DNA of 64,000 nt from Bacteroidales bacterium (GTDB lineage Bacteria; Bacteroidota; Bacteroidia; Bacteroidales; Rikenellaceae), in assembly GCA_910575495.1 (NCBI GenBank), contig CAJTFS010000001.1, forward strand, positions 124,001-188,000, read 5' to 3'. Of the stretch, positions 54,152 to 64,000 are shown piece by piece; position 1 is the stretch's first letter; each line of letters starts with the position of its first letter. Below the pieces are notes generated by a model. It was given only the letters and a program-made list of their open reading frames with translations. It searched no databases and was not told the origin of the DNA. A program made the position numbers and the translations under genes.

Positions 54152-55501
54152 CTACTCCTCGACGGGAATATCCTTGTTTACGTTCTTCGAACCGGCCAAC
54201 GCGTAGTAGAGCAGGTAAGCCAGACCGGCGACGATGACCCAGTAACTTGCCATATAACCGGCGCGGTCGGCGATGAACTGCTGGACGAGGGGCAGGACGC
54301 CGCCGCCGACGACCATCATCATGAAGATGCCCGAAGCCTGGGCCGTGTACTTGCCCAGCCCCTCGACGGCGAGGTTGAAGATACCGCCCCACATGACCGA
54401 CGTACAGAGACCGCACAAGACGAGGAACAAGGCGCTGACGGGCACCTGCGCCATCTGAAAGCCGTCGCCGACGCTGTAACCGGGCATGGCCACGGTGACC
54501 GTCTTGGGGATGAAGATGGCCAGCACGACGAAGAGGATGGCGACCGCCGAAACGACGATCAACTGCGTACGGCTCGAGACCCGGCCGCTGATGAGGCTGC
54601 TGAGCGAACGGCCGACCAACATCAACAACCAATAGACCGCAGCGATGGCACCGCCGACGGCGGCACCGTTCAACAAGAGGCCTGCGCCGCGCTCCGAACC
54701 GTCGGCGAGGTAGAAGTTGAGCGTACCGGGAATGCCGACCTCGACGCCGACGTAGACGAAGATGCCGATGACGCCGAGCACCGTATGACGGAAACTCCAG
54801 GGGCTATGGGCCGACTTGGCCCGGCAATCGCCCTCCTTGCGGAGGTGGGGTTCGGGAATCTGCACCGAAGCGATGACGGCGAAAGCCACGACGAAGACGC
54901 CCATGGCGATGAAGAGCAGGGGCGTGACGTCGCTCATGGCCGTACGCGCGGTGACGGTGCCGATCAATGCACCGACGAACAACGGCGTGAGCGTACCCGA
55001 CAACGAATTGAGCGCCGCACCGGTCTGCAAAAGCTGGTTGCCCTTGTTGCCGCCGCCGCCCAGGAGGTTGAGCATGGGGTTGACGACCGTGTTGAGCATG
55101 CAGACGCAGAAGCCGCAGATGAAGGCGCCGAGCAGGTAAATGACGAAGTCGAGCTTGAGGGAGATGCCCTCGCCCATGTCGCAGACGGCGACGTCGGCAC
55201 CGACGATGCTGGAGAGGTACTGCACGAAGAGACCCGCGGCACCGACGGCCATGGCGATGAGGGCCGTCTTCTTGTAACCGATGCGCACGAGCATGCGGCC
55301 GGCCGGGATACCCATGAAGAGGTAGGCCAGGAAGTTCATCATGTTACCCATCATGCCGAGCGTATTGGCACCGGCGTACTCGTTTTTCCAGATAGTACCG
55401 ATGGGGGCCGCGAGATTCGTGACGAACGAGATCATCGCGAAGAGAAAGAACATCGTGACGATGGGCACGATGGGCAACTTGTAGTTTTTGGTCTGTTCCA
55501 T
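54152..55501 (-). CDS. Sugar MFS transporter, FucP/GluP-like
   Basis: 449 residues with twelve hydrophobic segments. Family features of the fucose-galactose-glucose:H+ symporter group: N-terminal MFFLFAMISFVTNLAAPIG, the NFLAYLFMGIPAGRMLVRIGYKK loop, AFICGFCVCMLNTVVNPML and QTGAALNSLSGTLTPLFVGAL. It imports a monosaccharide with protons across the inner membrane; the sugar is not defined. Monocistronic. Confidence 0.88.
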   Translation of the reverse strand: MEQTKNYKLPIVPIVTMFFLFAMISFVTNLAAPIGTIWKNEYAGANTLGMMGNMMNFLAYLFMGIPAGRMLVRIGYKKTALIAMAVGAAGLFVQYLSSIVGADVAVCDMGEGISLKLDFVIYLLGAFICGFCVCMLNTVVNPMLNLLGGGGNKGNQLLQTGAALNSLSGTLTPLFVGALIGTVTARTAMSDVTPLLFIAMGVFVVAFAVIASVQIPEPHLRKEGDCRAKSAHSPWSFRHTVLGVIGIFVYVGVEVGIPGTLNFYLADGSERGAGLLLNGAAVGGAIAAVYWLLMLVGRSLSSLISGRVSSRTQLIVVSAVAILFVVLAIFIPKTVTVAMPGYSVGDGFQMAQVPVSALFLVLCGLCTSVMWGGIFNLAVEGLGKYTAQASGIFMMMVVGGGVLPLVQQFIADRAGYMASYWVIVAGLAYLLYYALAGSKNVNKDIPVEE

Positions 55502-55532
55502 TGAGTTATAGATTAGTTCAGGTATTTTGCAC

Positions 55533-55582
55533 CTTCTCCCGCCCCGGCACAGCTCAAGCAGACTTGGCTCTGCGCCCGGCGT
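55533..55582 (+). repeat. Degenerate CTCGGCA-family repeat
   Basis: CCCCGGCACAGCTCAAG...CTTGGCTCTGCGCCCGGCG keeps the flank pattern and partly paired CAG/CTG and CAAG/CTTG arms. It lies between the transporter and the polyprenyl synthase genes. Confidence 0.55.
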
Positions 55583-55603
55583 ATCGAAATCGTTCAGCCC
55601 CCG

Positions 55604-56605
55604 TCAATGGTCGCGCTCGCCGACGTAGGCGCACAACTCGACCATCGCCTTCCTGTAAGGCGAAACCTCGTAGGCCGCAAGCAGGTCGACCGCCTGCGAG
55701 AGGTAGCTGCGCATGACGCTGACAGCCGACGCGATGCCGTCCTCGTTGACGACGATGCGCTGGAGGTACTCCATGGCGTCGGCATCCTGGCCGCAACGCC
55801 GGAGCCGGTCGATGATCTGGGCGCGCCGCTCCTCGTCCATGCGCTCGAGCACGCAGAGCAGCGGCAACGTGATCTTGCCCTCGCGCAGGTCGTTGAAAGC
55901 CGGCTTGCCGGCCTGGCCCTCCGCGGTATAGTCGAGAATGTCGTCCTGGATCTGGAAAGCCATGCCCACCGACTCGCCGAAACGGCGCATCAGAGCCACC
56001 TTGTCGCGCGGGGCGCCCACGGCCAAAGCTCCGGCCGAAGCGCTGACGCCGATGAGGCTGGCGGTCTTCTTGAAGATGATGTCGAGGTAGTCCTTGCGCG
56101 TGAGATCGAACCGCGCAGCGTGGTCGCTCTGCAGAATCTCGCCCTCGCAGAGGGCCGACATCGACCCGCAGATATGGGTCACGAGGTCGAACTGCCCGCT
56201 CTGGAGCCCGATGTTCATGTTGCGGGCCAAGATATAGTCGCCGAGGATCACGGCCTTGTGCGACTGCCACAGGGCGTTGGCCGAAGGCCGTCCGCGCCGG
56301 GTGTCCGACTCGTCGATGACGTCGTCGTGAATGAGCGACGCGACGTGGATCATCTCGACCATCATGGCCGCCAGGCACGGACGCCGCCCGAGCGAGGAAC
56401 CGCGCACGGGCTCGTTCATCGCAGCGGAGAGCATCACCAACAACGGACGGATGCCCTTGCCGCGCGCCAGAAGCGCCTGCCGCAACATCTCCGAGAGCAA
56501 CTCGCCCTCGGCCGTGAACTGCCGCCCGACGAACTCCTCGAAAGCCTTCAACTCGGCCTCGACGGGTTTGCGGATCGTATCCAAAGATGTCATCGTCCCC
56601 TCCAT
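55604..56605 (-). CDS. Polyprenyl synthetase
   Basis: 333 residues, trans-isoprenyl diphosphate synthase fold. First aspartate-rich motif LIHDDVIDESDTRRG, second FQIQDDILDYTAE, with GKGIRPLLV upstream. It makes long-chain prenyl diphosphate for menaquinone (used by MenA) or related lipids; chain length cannot be read safely. An internal ATG four codons later is preceded by GGAGGGG and may be the true start (56,593). Confidence 0.92.
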   Translation of the reverse strand: MEGTMTSLDTIRKPVEAELKAFEEFVGRQFTAEGELLSEMLRQALLARGKGIRPLLVMLSAAMNEPVRGSSLGRRPCLAAMMVEMIHVASLIHDDVIDESDTRRGRPSANALWQSHKAVILGDYILARNMNIGLQSGQFDLVTHICGSMSALCEGEILQSDHAARFDLTRKDYLDIIFKKTASLIGVSASAGALAVGAPRDKVALMRRFGESVGMAFQIQDDILDYTAEGQAGKPAFNDLREGKITLPLLCVLERMDEERRAQIIDRLRRCGQDADAMEYLQRIVVNEDGIASAVSVMRSYLSQAVDLLAAYEVSPYRKAMVELCAYVGERDH

Positions 56606-56691
56606 GTTTCTGCTGCTGCGGCCGCTGCTTCCGCCCGGCGAAGAAGCGCCGGCAGCGCCGCCCGAACGGCGGCGGCGGAAACAAACGTGCG

Positions 56692-56699
56692 CAAATATA
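56692..56699 (-). promoter_or_regulatory. Polyprenyl synthetase promoter -7 box
   Basis: TATATTTG on the minus strand, about 87 bases before the ATG; no clear -33 TTG. Confidence 0.45.
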
Positions 56700-56936
56700 C
56701 GATTTTTTCGTTATTATCCACGTTCTTCGATTCGATATTTCCCTGTCCGGGCCGCCGAAACAAACGGACAAACTCTCTGCCATACGCCGCCGGGAACGCT
56801 GCTTGCAGTGCGGGTTCCGGCCCCCGACGACCGGAAACGCACACCGGCGCACGCTCCGAAAGGACGTGTTCGTCCGCCGAAAAGCCGCCGCACCGACAAC
56901 CGCACGGGGCAGTCCGTACTTTTTTGTACTTTTCGG

Positions 56937-57165
56937 GAAAATGCAAGCAAGCAAGTTTTTGTTCTCGGCTTATTCGAACTCTGGCTTGCGCCGAAGATAC
57001 GCCCGAGCTGTCTGCGACTTATTCGTATCTTTAAAGAAGATACTCCCGCTCGGCAAAATGCAAGCAAGTTTTTGTTCTCGGCTTATTCGTATCTTTAAAG
57101 AAGATACTCCGTCTCGGTAATGCTCAAATAAATTTGGCATTACGCTCGACTTATTCGTATCTTTG
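56937..57165 (+). repeat. Three diverged CTCGGCA repeats before yfhO
   Basis: Units with cores around GCAAGCAAGCAAG...TTTTTG, GCAAGCAAG...TTTTTG and GGTAATGC-TCAAATAAATTTG-GCATTACG. Upstream copies end ...TTATTCGAACTCTGG or TTATTCGTATCTTTAAAG; the last ends TTATTCGTATCTTTG. The GTAATGC/GCATTAC arms differ from GGAATGC/GCATTCC at 46.3 kb by a paired change. Confidence 0.85.
57134..57165 (+). promoter_or_regulatory. yfhO promoter in the last repeat
   Basis: TTG near 57,134, 21 bases, TATCTTTG (57,158-57,165), 24 bases before the ATG. The bases between 56,606 and 56,936 hold nothing else beyond the divergent -7 box. Confidence 0.7.
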
Positions 57166-57189
57166 TCCTTTGTTTATCAGCATTGCATC

Positions 57190-59685
57190 ATGAACCTCCC
57201 GAAAGAACTCGGCGGGCGGGCGCTCACCGCAGCGGCAGCCCTGCTTGTTTTCCTGGTCGTAAGCGTACTCTACTTCGCACCCCAATTCCGCGGCGAGACA
57301 CTGCCTCAACACGATGTCATCCAATATGAAGGCATGGCCCGCGACATCACCGAAATGCGGCTTGCCACGGGCGAAGACCCCCAATGGACGGGCGGCATGT
57401 TCGGCGGCATGCCCGCCTATCTGATCAACGTGGCCTACCCTGCCCAACTGGTCAGACGCACCGTGGGGCAGGCGACCAAGATACTCGACACGCCGGCGTC
57501 GTTCCTCTTTTTTGCGATGACGGCTTTCTGGGCGATGCTGCTGATGATGGGCATCGACCCGCGGCCGGCCATCGTTCCGGCTCTGGCCTACGGACTCTCG
57601 ACCTACTTCCTGCTGATCATCGGCGCCGGACACCTCACCAAGATGTGGGCGCTGGTCTACGCACCGCTGATGATGGGCGGCGCCTGGATCACCCTGCGCC
57701 GCAACATGTGGTACGGCGGTGCGCTCACGGCGCTGGCCGCATCGCTTGAAATAGGAAGCAACCATCCTCAGATAGCCTACTACTTTCTGCTGGCCATGGG
57801 CGCGCTGTGGATCAGCGACGCCGTAATCGCTTTCCGGGAGAAGCACCTGCGCAATTTTGCACAGCGCACGGCTGTGCTGCTGGGAGCCGGACTGCTGGCC
57901 GTAGCCTCGAACTTCGCACCGCTGTGGTACACGGCGACCCACACCGAGGACACCATCCGCGGAGGCTCGGAACTGGCCGAAGCCACCGAAAAAACGACGG
58001 GCGGCCTCGATCTCGACTACGCCACGGCATGGTCCTACGGCAAGGCCGAGACCTTCAACCTGCTGATCCCCGACTTCATGGGCCGCGATTCGGGCACGGT
58101 CTTCCCTGCCGACGGAGAAGTGGCGGCGACGGCCACCGATTTGGGAATGCGCGGCATCGAACGCCAGCTGCCCATGTACTGGGGCACGCAGCCCTACACG
58201 GGAGGGCCCGTCTATGTGGGAGCGGCGGTCATCTTCCTGGCTCTGCTGGGATTCCTCCTTGCGCGCGGCCGCAACAAATGGTGGATCGCGGCCGTGTCGC
58301 TGCTGATGATACTGCTCTCCTGGGGCCGCAACTTCATGGATTTCACGGAACTGGCGTTCCGCCTGCTGCCCGGATACAACAAATTCCGCACGGTGTCGAT
58401 GACGCTGGTGGTGGTGCAATGGGCCGCACCGCTGCTGGGCGCTTTCGCTCTGGTGCGGCTCTGGAACGACGATGTCGACCGGCAGCGCCTCCTGCGCTCC
58501 ATAGCCTGGGCCGCAGGAATCACGGGCGGGCTGTGCCTGCTTTTCGCCGTGGCGGGCGGCGTACTGTTCGACTTCGGCGAGCGCGACGCGGCCGCCATGA
58601 TGACCGAATCGTACCGCCGCATTCTGGAAGCCAACGACCTGCAGAACTACATCGACCGCGGCATCCACTTCGAATGGGCCGACCGCACGGCGGCCGCCAT
58701 GGCGGCGGACCGCGCCGCATTCATGCAGGCCGACGCCTGGCGCTCGCTGCTGATGGTGCTGCTGGCGGCCGGAAGCGTGGTGCTCTTCGCACTGCGCAAG
58801 ATCGGCAGAAAGACAGCCGCCCTGCTGCTGGCCGCGACGGTGCTGCTGGACCTGGTGCCCGTCGATCTGCGCTTCCTCTCCCACGACAACTTCGTGTCGC
58901 CGCGCCGCCAGCAAGTGACGATGACGGCCGCCGACCGGGCGATCCGTGCCGACGAAACATTGGGATACCGGGTCATCAACCTGACGGTGAGCCCCTTCAA
59001 CGATGCCACGACCTCCTATTTCCACCGCTCCGTGGGCGGCTACCACGGAGCCAAGCTGGTCCGCTACCAAGACCTCATCGACCGCTATCTTTCGGAACTC
59101 GACGACAATGTGCTCGACATGCTCAACACGCGCTATGCCATCGTAGCGGGAGCCGACGGAGCGCCCGTGCCCGTACGCCGCGGAACGGAATACGGCGCAG
59201 CCTGGCTGGTCGACACGCTGCGCTGCCTGCCCGACGCACGGGCCGAAATCGAAGCCCTGGGCACGGTCGATCTGCGGACGACGGCCGTTGCCTCGCCGCT
59301 CAAGAGCGGCAGCATGTCGCTCAACTCCGCGCCGGCCGGCCCCTATGCGACGGGAGAGATCGAACTCGTCGAGTACAAGCCCAACTATCTGAAATACACA
59401 GCCAAAACCGAGGGCGAAGCCTTCGCGGTCTTCTCCGAGATATACTACGACAAAGGCTGGAAAGCCTACATCGACGGCGAAGAAGCCCCCTACCGGCGTG
59501 TCGACTACGTGCTGCGCGGCATGGTGCTGCCGGCGGGCGAACACACCATCGAATGGCGCTTCCGCGCTCCGGGCTGGAATTGGACCGAAGGCATCACGCT
59601 GGCGGCCTCGCTGCTGATCCTGCTCGGCGCCCTGGCCGCCCTTGCCCATTTGCTCCGCAAATACCTGAGAGAAAATGAAGGATGA
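57190..59685 (+). CDS. YfhO family membrane protein
   Basis: 831 residues. About a dozen membrane helices in residues 10-600 (first AAAALLVFLVVSVLYFAPQF), a soluble C-terminal region with EIVYYDKGWKAYIDG-like FSEIYYDKGWKAYIDGEEAPYRRVDYVLRGM, and a final membrane helix. Members are GT-C-like proteins thought to modify cell-surface polymers; specific role unknown. I use the ATG of MNLPKELGG because an upstream TTG falls in the promoter. It overlaps ftsX by 11 bases. Confidence 0.85.
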   Translation: MNLPKELGGRALTAAAALLVFLVVSVLYFAPQFRGETLPQHDVIQYEGMARDITEMRLATGEDPQWTGGMFGGMPAYLINVAYPAQLVRRTVGQATKILDTPASFLFFAMTAFWAMLLMMGIDPRPAIVPALAYGLSTYFLLIIGAGHLTKMWALVYAPLMMGGAWITLRRNMWYGGALTALAASLEIGSNHPQIAYYFLLAMGALWISDAVIAFREKHLRNFAQRTAVLLGAGLLAVASNFAPLWYTATHTEDTIRGGSELAEATEKTTGGLDLDYATAWSYGKAETFNLLIPDFMGRDSGTVFPADGEVAATATDLGMRGIERQLPMYWGTQPYTGGPVYVGAAVIFLALLGFLLARGRNKWWIAAVSLLMILLSWGRNFMDFTELAFRLLPGYNKFRTVSMTLVVVQWAAPLLGAFALVRLWNDDVDRQRLLRSIAWAAGITGGLCLLFAVAGGVLFDFGERDAAAMMTESYRRILEANDLQNYIDRGIHFEWADRTAAAMAADRAAFMQADAWRSLLMVLLAAGSVVLFALRKIGRKTAALLLAATVLLDLVPVDLRFLSHDNFVSPRRQQVTMTAADRAIRADETLGYRVINLTVSPFNDATTSYFHRSVGGYHGAKLVRYQDLIDRYLSELDDNVLDMLNTRYAIVAGADGAPVPVRRGTEYGAAWLVDTLRCLPDARAEIEALGTVDLRTTAVASPLKSGSMSLNSAPAGPYATGEIELVEYKPNYLKYTAKTEGEAFAVFSEIYYDKGWKAYIDGEEAPYRRVDYVLRGMVLPAGEHTIEWRFRAPGWNWTEGITLAASLLILLGALAALAHLLRKYLRENEG

Positions 59686-60559
59686 CAAACGTCTGAAACG
59701 CAAGGTCCGAAACTCCTACATCGTTTCGACCGTGAGCCTGACCCTCGTGCTCTTTCTGCTGGGCTCGATGGGCTACCTGCTGCTGGCGGCCATGAAGGTG
59801 GCGCACACGCTCCAGTCGAGCATCCAGGTGTCGGTGGAACTCAAAAACGGGATCTCCGACAAACAACGCACCGCCCTCGAACAACGTCTGGCCGGCCACG
59901 AGCTGGTGGGCGGCGTAGTCTTCGTGTCGAAGTCGGAGAAGCTCGAAGACGAAGAGTTCCGCCGGATGTTCGGCAGCGGACTGGACGACATCCTCGATGA
60001 AAACCCGCTGCTCGACTCCTTCGAACTCACCCTCACGGCACAGTCGTCCGACCGCGAACGGGTCGAAGCCTTCATTGCTGAGATCGACCAGCTGCGCGGC
60101 GTAGCGCACGTGAGCTACCCGGCCCTGATGGCCGCGCGCCTCCACGCCACGGTGAACAAGATACGCTTCATACTGCTGCTGTTCGGCGGCGCACTGCTTT
60201 TCATCTCGCTGATCTTGCTCAACAACACCCTCCGCCTGGCCATCTTCTCGAAGCGCTACCTGATCAACACCATGAAACTGGTCGGCGCGACCAAGTGGTT
60301 CATCATGAAACCTTTCCTGGCCAGCAGCATCACGCAGGGCATGCTGGCCGGCACGGCAGCCTCGGCGCTCTTCGCACTGGCGGCCTACGGACTCGACGAA
60401 GCGGTGCCCGAACTGCAGGCGCTGGCCGAAGCGAGCCGCACGGGAATCGGCATCTTCGGGGCGATGATCGGCGGAGGCGTCGTCATTTCGGGCCTCTTCA
60501 CGTGGGCGGCGCTCAACAAATTCGTGAACATGAAATCGAACAAGATCTATCTTTATTGA
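59675..60559 (+). CDS. ftsX: Cell division protein FtsX
   Basis: 294 residues: one N-terminal membrane helix (LTLVLFLLGSMGYLLLAAM), an extracellular domain (about 45-165), then three helices with LRLAIFSKRYLINTMKLVGATKWFIMKPFL, the FtsX cytoplasmic-loop signature. FtsEX couples ATP hydrolysis to peptidoglycan hydrolase control at division. ftsE is not in the window. Confidence 0.93.
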   Translation: MKDDKRLKRKVRNSYIVSTVSLTLVLFLLGSMGYLLLAAMKVAHTLQSSIQVSVELKNGISDKQRTALEQRLAGHELVGGVVFVSKSEKLEDEEFRRMFGSGLDDILDENPLLDSFELTLTAQSSDRERVEAFIAEIDQLRGVAHVSYPALMAARLHATVNKIRFILLLFGGALLFISLILLNNTLRLAIFSKRYLINTMKLVGATKWFIMKPFLASSITQGMLAGTAASALFALAAYGLDEAVPELQALAEASRTGIGIFGAMIGGGVVISGLFTWAALNKFVNMKSNKIYLY

Positions 60560-60562
60560 CCT

Positions 60563-60808
60563 ATGGAACACAACAACCGCACTCCGGAAAATCCGCGCAT
60601 GCCGCTGTCGCGCCGCAACTACATCCTGCTGGCCGCGGGCTTCGCCGTCGTCATCCTGGGCTTCGTGCTGATGGCCGGCGGAGGAAGCGACTCGCCCGAC
60701 GAATTCAACTACGCCATGTTCTCGTGGCGGCGCATCACGCTGGCGCCCATCCTGGTCGTGGGCGGCTTCGCCATGGAAATCTACGCCATACTCAAACGCT
60801 ACGAATAA
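60563..60808 (+). CDS. DUF3098 family small membrane protein
   Basis: 81 residues. [63 protein letters not shown]: two membrane helices around the family segment. It sits four bases after ftsX and eight before uppP, the usual Bacteroidetes order. Function unknown. Confidence 0.9.
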   Translation: MEHNNRTPENPRMPLSRRNYILLAAGFAVVILGFVLMAGGGSDSPDEFNYAMFSWRRITLAPILVVGGFAMEIYAILKRYE

Positions 60809-60815
60809 CCCGCCG

Positions 60816-61607
60816 ATGGATACGCTGCAAGCCATCCTGCTGGGCATCGTGCAGGGAATCACCGAATTCCTTCCGGTGTCGAGCAGCGGCCACCTCCAGA
60901 TAGCCAAGGAACTGCTGGGCGTGGAACTCGAAGAAAACCTCACGTTCGACGTGACGCTCCACGCCGCCACGGTGCTCAGCACGATGACGGTGCTGCGCCG
61001 CGAAATAGGCGGCCTGCTGAAGGGGCTTTTCTCGCGCCGCTTCACACCGCAACAAGCCTACGTGCTGAAAATCGTCGTTTCGATGATCCCGATCGGCATC
61101 GTGGGCTTCGCCTTCAAGGATCGGCTCAACGCGATGCTCAACGCACCGTGGATTCTGGCCGTGGTGGGCGCCATGCTGCTGGTGACGGCCCTGCTGCTGG
61201 CATTCGCCTACTATGCGAAGCCGCGCCAGAAAGAAGAGATAAGCTACCGCGACGCCTTCATCATCGGTCTGGCGCAGGCCGCGGCGGCGATGCCGGGACT
61301 CTCGCGCTCGGGAACGACCATCGCGACGGGCCTGCTCCTGGGCAACCGGAAGGACGCCGTGGCGCAGTTCTCGTTTCTGATGGTGCTGGCGCCGATCCTG
61401 GGCGAGATGCTCCTGGAGATCGTTTCGGGCGAACTGACGGCAGGCGTGGCGGCGGGTCCGCTGGCGGCAGGCTTCGTGGCCGCCTATGCAACGGGATGCG
61501 CCGCCTGCCGCTTCATGATCGAAGCGGTGAAACGCGGCAAGCTGATCTGGTTCGCCCTCTATTGTGCCGCCGCCGGCGCGGTATCCATCATCAGCTACGC
61601 ACTATGA
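60816..61607 (+). CDS. uppP: Undecaprenyl-diphosphatase
   Basis: 263 residues, BacA/UppP family. N-terminal [24 protein letters not shown] (catalytic E-rich motif and SGH) and [18 protein letters not shown] segment [18 protein letters not shown]. It recycles the lipid carrier of wall synthesis; high dosage gives bacitracin resistance. Overlaps truB as ATGA. Confidence 0.95.
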   Translation: MDTLQAILLGIVQGITEFLPVSSSGHLQIAKELLGVELEENLTFDVTLHAATVLSTMTVLRREIGGLLKGLFSRRFTPQQAYVLKIVVSMIPIGIVGFAFKDRLNAMLNAPWILAVVGAMLLVTALLLAFAYYAKPRQKEEISYRDAFIIGLAQAAAAMPGLSRSGTTIATGLLLGNRKDAVAQFSFLMVLAPILGEMLLEIVSGELTAGVAAGPLAAGFVAAYATGCAACRFMIEAVKRGKLIWFALYCAAAGAVSIISYAL

Positions 61608-62332
61608 CGCCGGAAGAACGCGACCTGCGGGGCCTCAACTTCGAAGAGGGCTACATAGCGGTCATCGACAAACCGCTGGAATGGACCTCGACCGACGTGG
61701 TGCGCAAGATCAAGTATGCGCTCCGCAACCTGGGCTACCGCCGCATCAAGGTAGGCCATGCCGGAACGCTCGACCCGCTGGCGACGGGAGTTCTGCTGGT
61801 GTGCATCGGCCGTGCGACGAAAATGGTGGATGCGCTGCAAGCCGAAGAAAAAGAGTATGAAGCCGATGTGATGCTGGGCGCGACGACGCCGAGCTACGAC
61901 CTGGAACACCCGGTCGACCGCACCTATCCTTACGAACATATCACGCGCGAGGCGGCCGAAGAAGCGCTGCGCTGCCTGGAAGGCGAGCGGCTGCAGGAAC
62001 CGCCGCTCTACTCGGCCAAGAAAATCGCCGGGATGCGGGCCTACGAACTGGCCCGGGCGGGCGAGACGACCGAGACGGTGGAGCTGCGCAAGGCACTGAT
62101 AACCATCTACGAATCCGAATTGCAGGAGTACGATCTGCCGCGCATCCGCATCCGGGTGCGATGCAGCAAGGGCACCTACATCCGCTCGCTGGCGCGCGAG
62201 ATAGGCGAAGCGCTCGGCAGCGGCGCCCATCTGACCTCGCTGCGCCGCACGCGAAGCGGCGGATTCACGGCCGGCCAGGCGTGGCAACTGGACGAATTTC
62301 TGAAAAAGCTACAGCAAAGTGAAACAAAATAA
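61604..62332 (+). CDS. truB: tRNA pseudouridine(55) synthase
   Basis: 242 residues. Catalytic motif [19 protein letters not shown] with the nucleophile aspartate, [15 protein letters not shown] near the N-terminus, [20 protein letters not shown] and [19 protein letters not shown]. It makes Psi55 in the T-loop. Start at the ATG overlapping the uppP stop. Confidence 0.95.
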   Translation: MTPEERDLRGLNFEEGYIAVIDKPLEWTSTDVVRKIKYALRNLGYRRIKVGHAGTLDPLATGVLLVCIGRATKMVDALQAEEKEYEADVMLGATTPSYDLEHPVDRTYPYEHITREAAEEALRCLEGERLQEPPLYSAKKIAGMRAYELARAGETTETVELRKALITIYESELQEYDLPRIRIRVRCSKGTYIRSLAREIGEALGSGAHLTSLRRTRSGGFTAGQAWQLDEFLKKLQQSETK

Positions 62333-62395
62333 ACTTTTCTGCGTATAGAAAATAATTTATCGCGTTCCACGAAACGCAGCAACCCGACTCAAGCC

Positions 62396-63448
62396 ATGAA
62401 ACTATCGCAATACGGCTACGACTACGATCCCGCAACGATGCTGGCCCGCTACCCGGCCGACAACCGCGACGAATCGCGCCTGATGGTGGTGAACCGCGCC
62501 GACGGCAGCATCGAACACCGCACGTTCAGGGACATACTCGACTACTTCGACGAAAAGGACCTTTTCGTGTTCAACAACACGAAAGTCTTCCCGGCGCGTC
62601 TCTACGGCAACAAGGAGAAGACCGGCGCCGAGATCGAGATCTTCCTGCTGCGCGAACTCAACCGCGACCTGCGGCTGTGGGACGTGCTGGTGGACCCGGC
62701 CCGCAAAATCCGCATAGGCAACAAACTCTACTTCGGCGACGACGATGCGCTGGTGGCCGAAGTGATCGACAACACGACGTCGCGCGGACGGACCCTTCGC
62801 TTCCTGTTCGACGGCGACTACGACGAATTCAAGACCGCGCTTTTCGCGCTGGGCGAAACGCCCCTGCCGAAGTGGGTCCGCGAAAAGGTGGAACCCGCAG
62901 ACGCGGAGCGCTACCAGACGATCTTCGCGGAGAAGGAGGGCGCCGTAGCGGCTCCGACGGCAGGCATGCACTTCTCGAAACACCTGCTCAAGCGCATGGA
63001 GATCAGAGGCATCGACCGGGCGTTCATCACGCTGCACGTGGGCCTGGGCAACTTCCGCACGGTGGATGTCGAGGACCTCTCGAAACACAAGATGGACTCG
63101 GAGCAGTTCTTCGTGACGGACGAAGCGGCGCAGACGGTGAACGCCGCGAAACGCGACGGCCGCAAGGTGGTGGCCATCGGCACGACGGTGATGCGGACGC
63201 TGGAGACGGCCGTCTCGACGGGCGGCATGATCAAGCCGATGGAGGGCTGGACCAACAAGTTCATCTTCGCGCCCTACGACTTCTCGGTGGCGGATGCGAT
63301 GGTCACGAACTTCCACCTGCCCCTCTCGACGCAGCTGATGATGGTGGCGGCGTTCGGCGGCTACGAAACGATCATGAACGCCTACAAGACGGCCAAGGCG
63401 GAAGGCTACCGCTTCGGCACCTACGGCGACGCGATGCTGATTTTGTAG
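62396..63448 (+). CDS. queA: S-adenosylmethionine:tRNA ribosyltransferase-isomerase
   Basis: 350 residues. [31 protein letters not shown], then [38 protein letters not shown] and [21 protein letters not shown] are QueA signatures. It makes epoxyqueuosine in the queuosine pathway. 63 bases after truB, probably the same transcript. Confidence 0.96.
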   Translation: MKLSQYGYDYDPATMLARYPADNRDESRLMVVNRADGSIEHRTFRDILDYFDEKDLFVFNNTKVFPARLYGNKEKTGAEIEIFLLRELNRDLRLWDVLVDPARKIRIGNKLYFGDDDALVAEVIDNTTSRGRTLRFLFDGDYDEFKTALFALGETPLPKWVREKVEPADAERYQTIFAEKEGAVAAPTAGMHFSKHLLKRMEIRGIDRAFITLHVGLGNFRTVDVEDLSKHKMDSEQFFVTDEAAQTVNAAKRDGRKVVAIGTTVMRTLETAVSTGGMIKPMEGWTNKFIFAPYDFSVADAMVTNFHLPLSTQLMMVAAFGGYETIMNAYKTAKAEGYRFGTYGDAMLIL

Positions 63449-63630
63449 CGGGGCGGAACCGAAAGCGGAAGACGAAAAGCAAGGAGCGGCGGAAAAACAC
63501 GCAAGGAACCCCGCCGGCGGCAAACGCCCGGATACGGCCCGCTCCTTCATACCGGCGCCCATGCGAAACACCCGGCAGCAACGAGCCTTTCGCCTGCGCC
63601 CCTCCGCTTTTCAGCTAACATAAAAATCAC

Positions 63631-63638
63631 TATCTTTG
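63631..63638 (+). promoter_or_regulatory. Glycogen synthase gene promoter -7 box
   Basis: TATCTTTG, 54 bases before the ATG; the -33 position is TTT rather than TTG. Confidence 0.65.
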
Positions 63639-63692
63639 CAACGGGAGCACCCCGCGGCGAAACGGAAGTCCACCCAATAAAAACCACGGATC

Positions 63693-64000
63693 ATGGCCAA
63701 CAAGATTCTGTACGTCTGTCAACAGATAGCACCCTATCTACCCGAAACGGAGGCCTCGGTACTCTGCCGGACGCTGGTGCAAGCGATGCAGGAACGCGGA
63801 AACGAAATCCGCACGTTCATGCCCCGCTACGGCTGCATCAACGAACGCCGCCACCAGCTCCACGAAGTGATCCGGCTGTCGGGCATGAACCTCATCATCG
63901 ACGACAACGACCACCAGCTCATCATCAAGGTGGCGTCGATTCCGGCGGCCCGCGTACAGATCTACTTCATCGACAACGACGACTACTTCTCGCGCAAGGC
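63693..64000 (+). CDS. Glycogen/starch synthase, 5' part
   Basis: The first 102 residues are visible; the gene runs out of the window. NKILYVCQQIAPYLPETEASVLCRTLVQAMQERG resembles the N-terminus of GT5 glycogen synthases, and FMPRYGCINERRHQLHEVIRLSGMNLIIDDNDHQLIIKVAS matches the short Bacteroidetes version, often found beside the pantothenate genes. It lacks the usual lysine motif KTGG (here PYLPETEAS), as that group does. Confidence 0.85.
   Translation, partial: MANKILYVCQQIAPYLPETEASVLCRTLVQAMQERGNEIRTFMPRYGCINERRHQLHEVIRLSGMNLIIDDNDHQLIIKVASIPAARVQIYFIDNDDYFSRK

Noticed and set aside
57151..59703. Long minus-strand open frame opposite yfhO
   Set aside because: Antisense shadow; the plus-strand frame has a promoter, membrane helices and family motifs.

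Overview
The window looks like chromosome of a GC-rich gut Bacteroidetes, most likely Alistipes or a close relative (Rikenellaceae). This is inferred from three things: repeated Bacteroidetes-type promoters (TTG, 19-21 bases, TAnnTTTG), family-typical proteins (DUF5723, DUF4837, FISUMP, PspC/DUF2807, the small glycogen/starch synthase) and coding DNA with many G/C-ending codons. No rRNA is present, so the genus is not proven. Coding density is high and most genes are housekeeping.

Layout. 1-1.8 kb: 3' end of gdhA, a terminator, and a repeat island ending in a FISUMP-domain gene fragment. 1.8-10.1 kb (minus): the cell-shape operon mreB-mreC-mreD-mrdA-rodA followed by a Ca2+-type P-type ATPase. 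10.6-13 kb (minus): gpsA-pgi. 13.3-14.8 kb: a membrane-anchored rubrerythrin-like protein and a YebC protein. 15-16.6 kb: a tyrosine recombinase beside tRNA-Leu(CAA) whose 3' end is duplicated. 16.8-19.1 kb: uvrC, then a six-unit repeat array. 19.5-24 kb: a lipoprotein/DUF5723 barrel pair, a candidate small RNA, a patatin-like protein and 5-FTHF cyclo-ligase. 24.3-27.8 kb: sdhCAB. 28.2-31.5 kb: a PadR regulator with two small PspC-type genes, a DUF2807 protein and a long PspC protein. 31.9-34 kb: pfkA and a PfkB kinase. 34-40.3 kb: a glycosyltransferase, then prfA, a small TonB-like protein, menA, xseA-xseB and a methyltransferase. 40.4-43.5 kb: rplS, surE and a two-component pair. 43.6-44.5 kb: a second repeat island with a second FISUMP fragment. 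44.7-51.8 kb: efp, a polysaccharide deacetylase, a DUF4837 lipoprotein, cardiolipin synthase, RelA/SpoT and hemolysin III. 52.3-53.8 kb: two tandem structured RNAs and an MNT-HEPN fusion protein. 54-64 kb: a FucP-type transporter, a polyprenyl synthase, then YfhO-ftsX-DUF3098-uppP-truB, queA and the start of a glycogen synthase.

The most unusual content is non-coding. First, one interspersed repeat family of about 73 bp has constant flanks and a variable but self-complementary core. It occurs singly and in tandem, and its gene-proximal copies supply the promoters of prfA, the DUF4837 gene, yfhO and one of the structured RNAs. Second, two paralogous RNA genes of about 160 nt sit in tandem behind strong promoters, with covarying helices and a third arm that competes for the closing helix. 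I do not recognise their family. They lie just upstream of a degenerate MNT-HEPN protein. Third, the two FISUMP repeat islands share a nearly identical 106-bp segment in inverted orientation about 43 kb apart.
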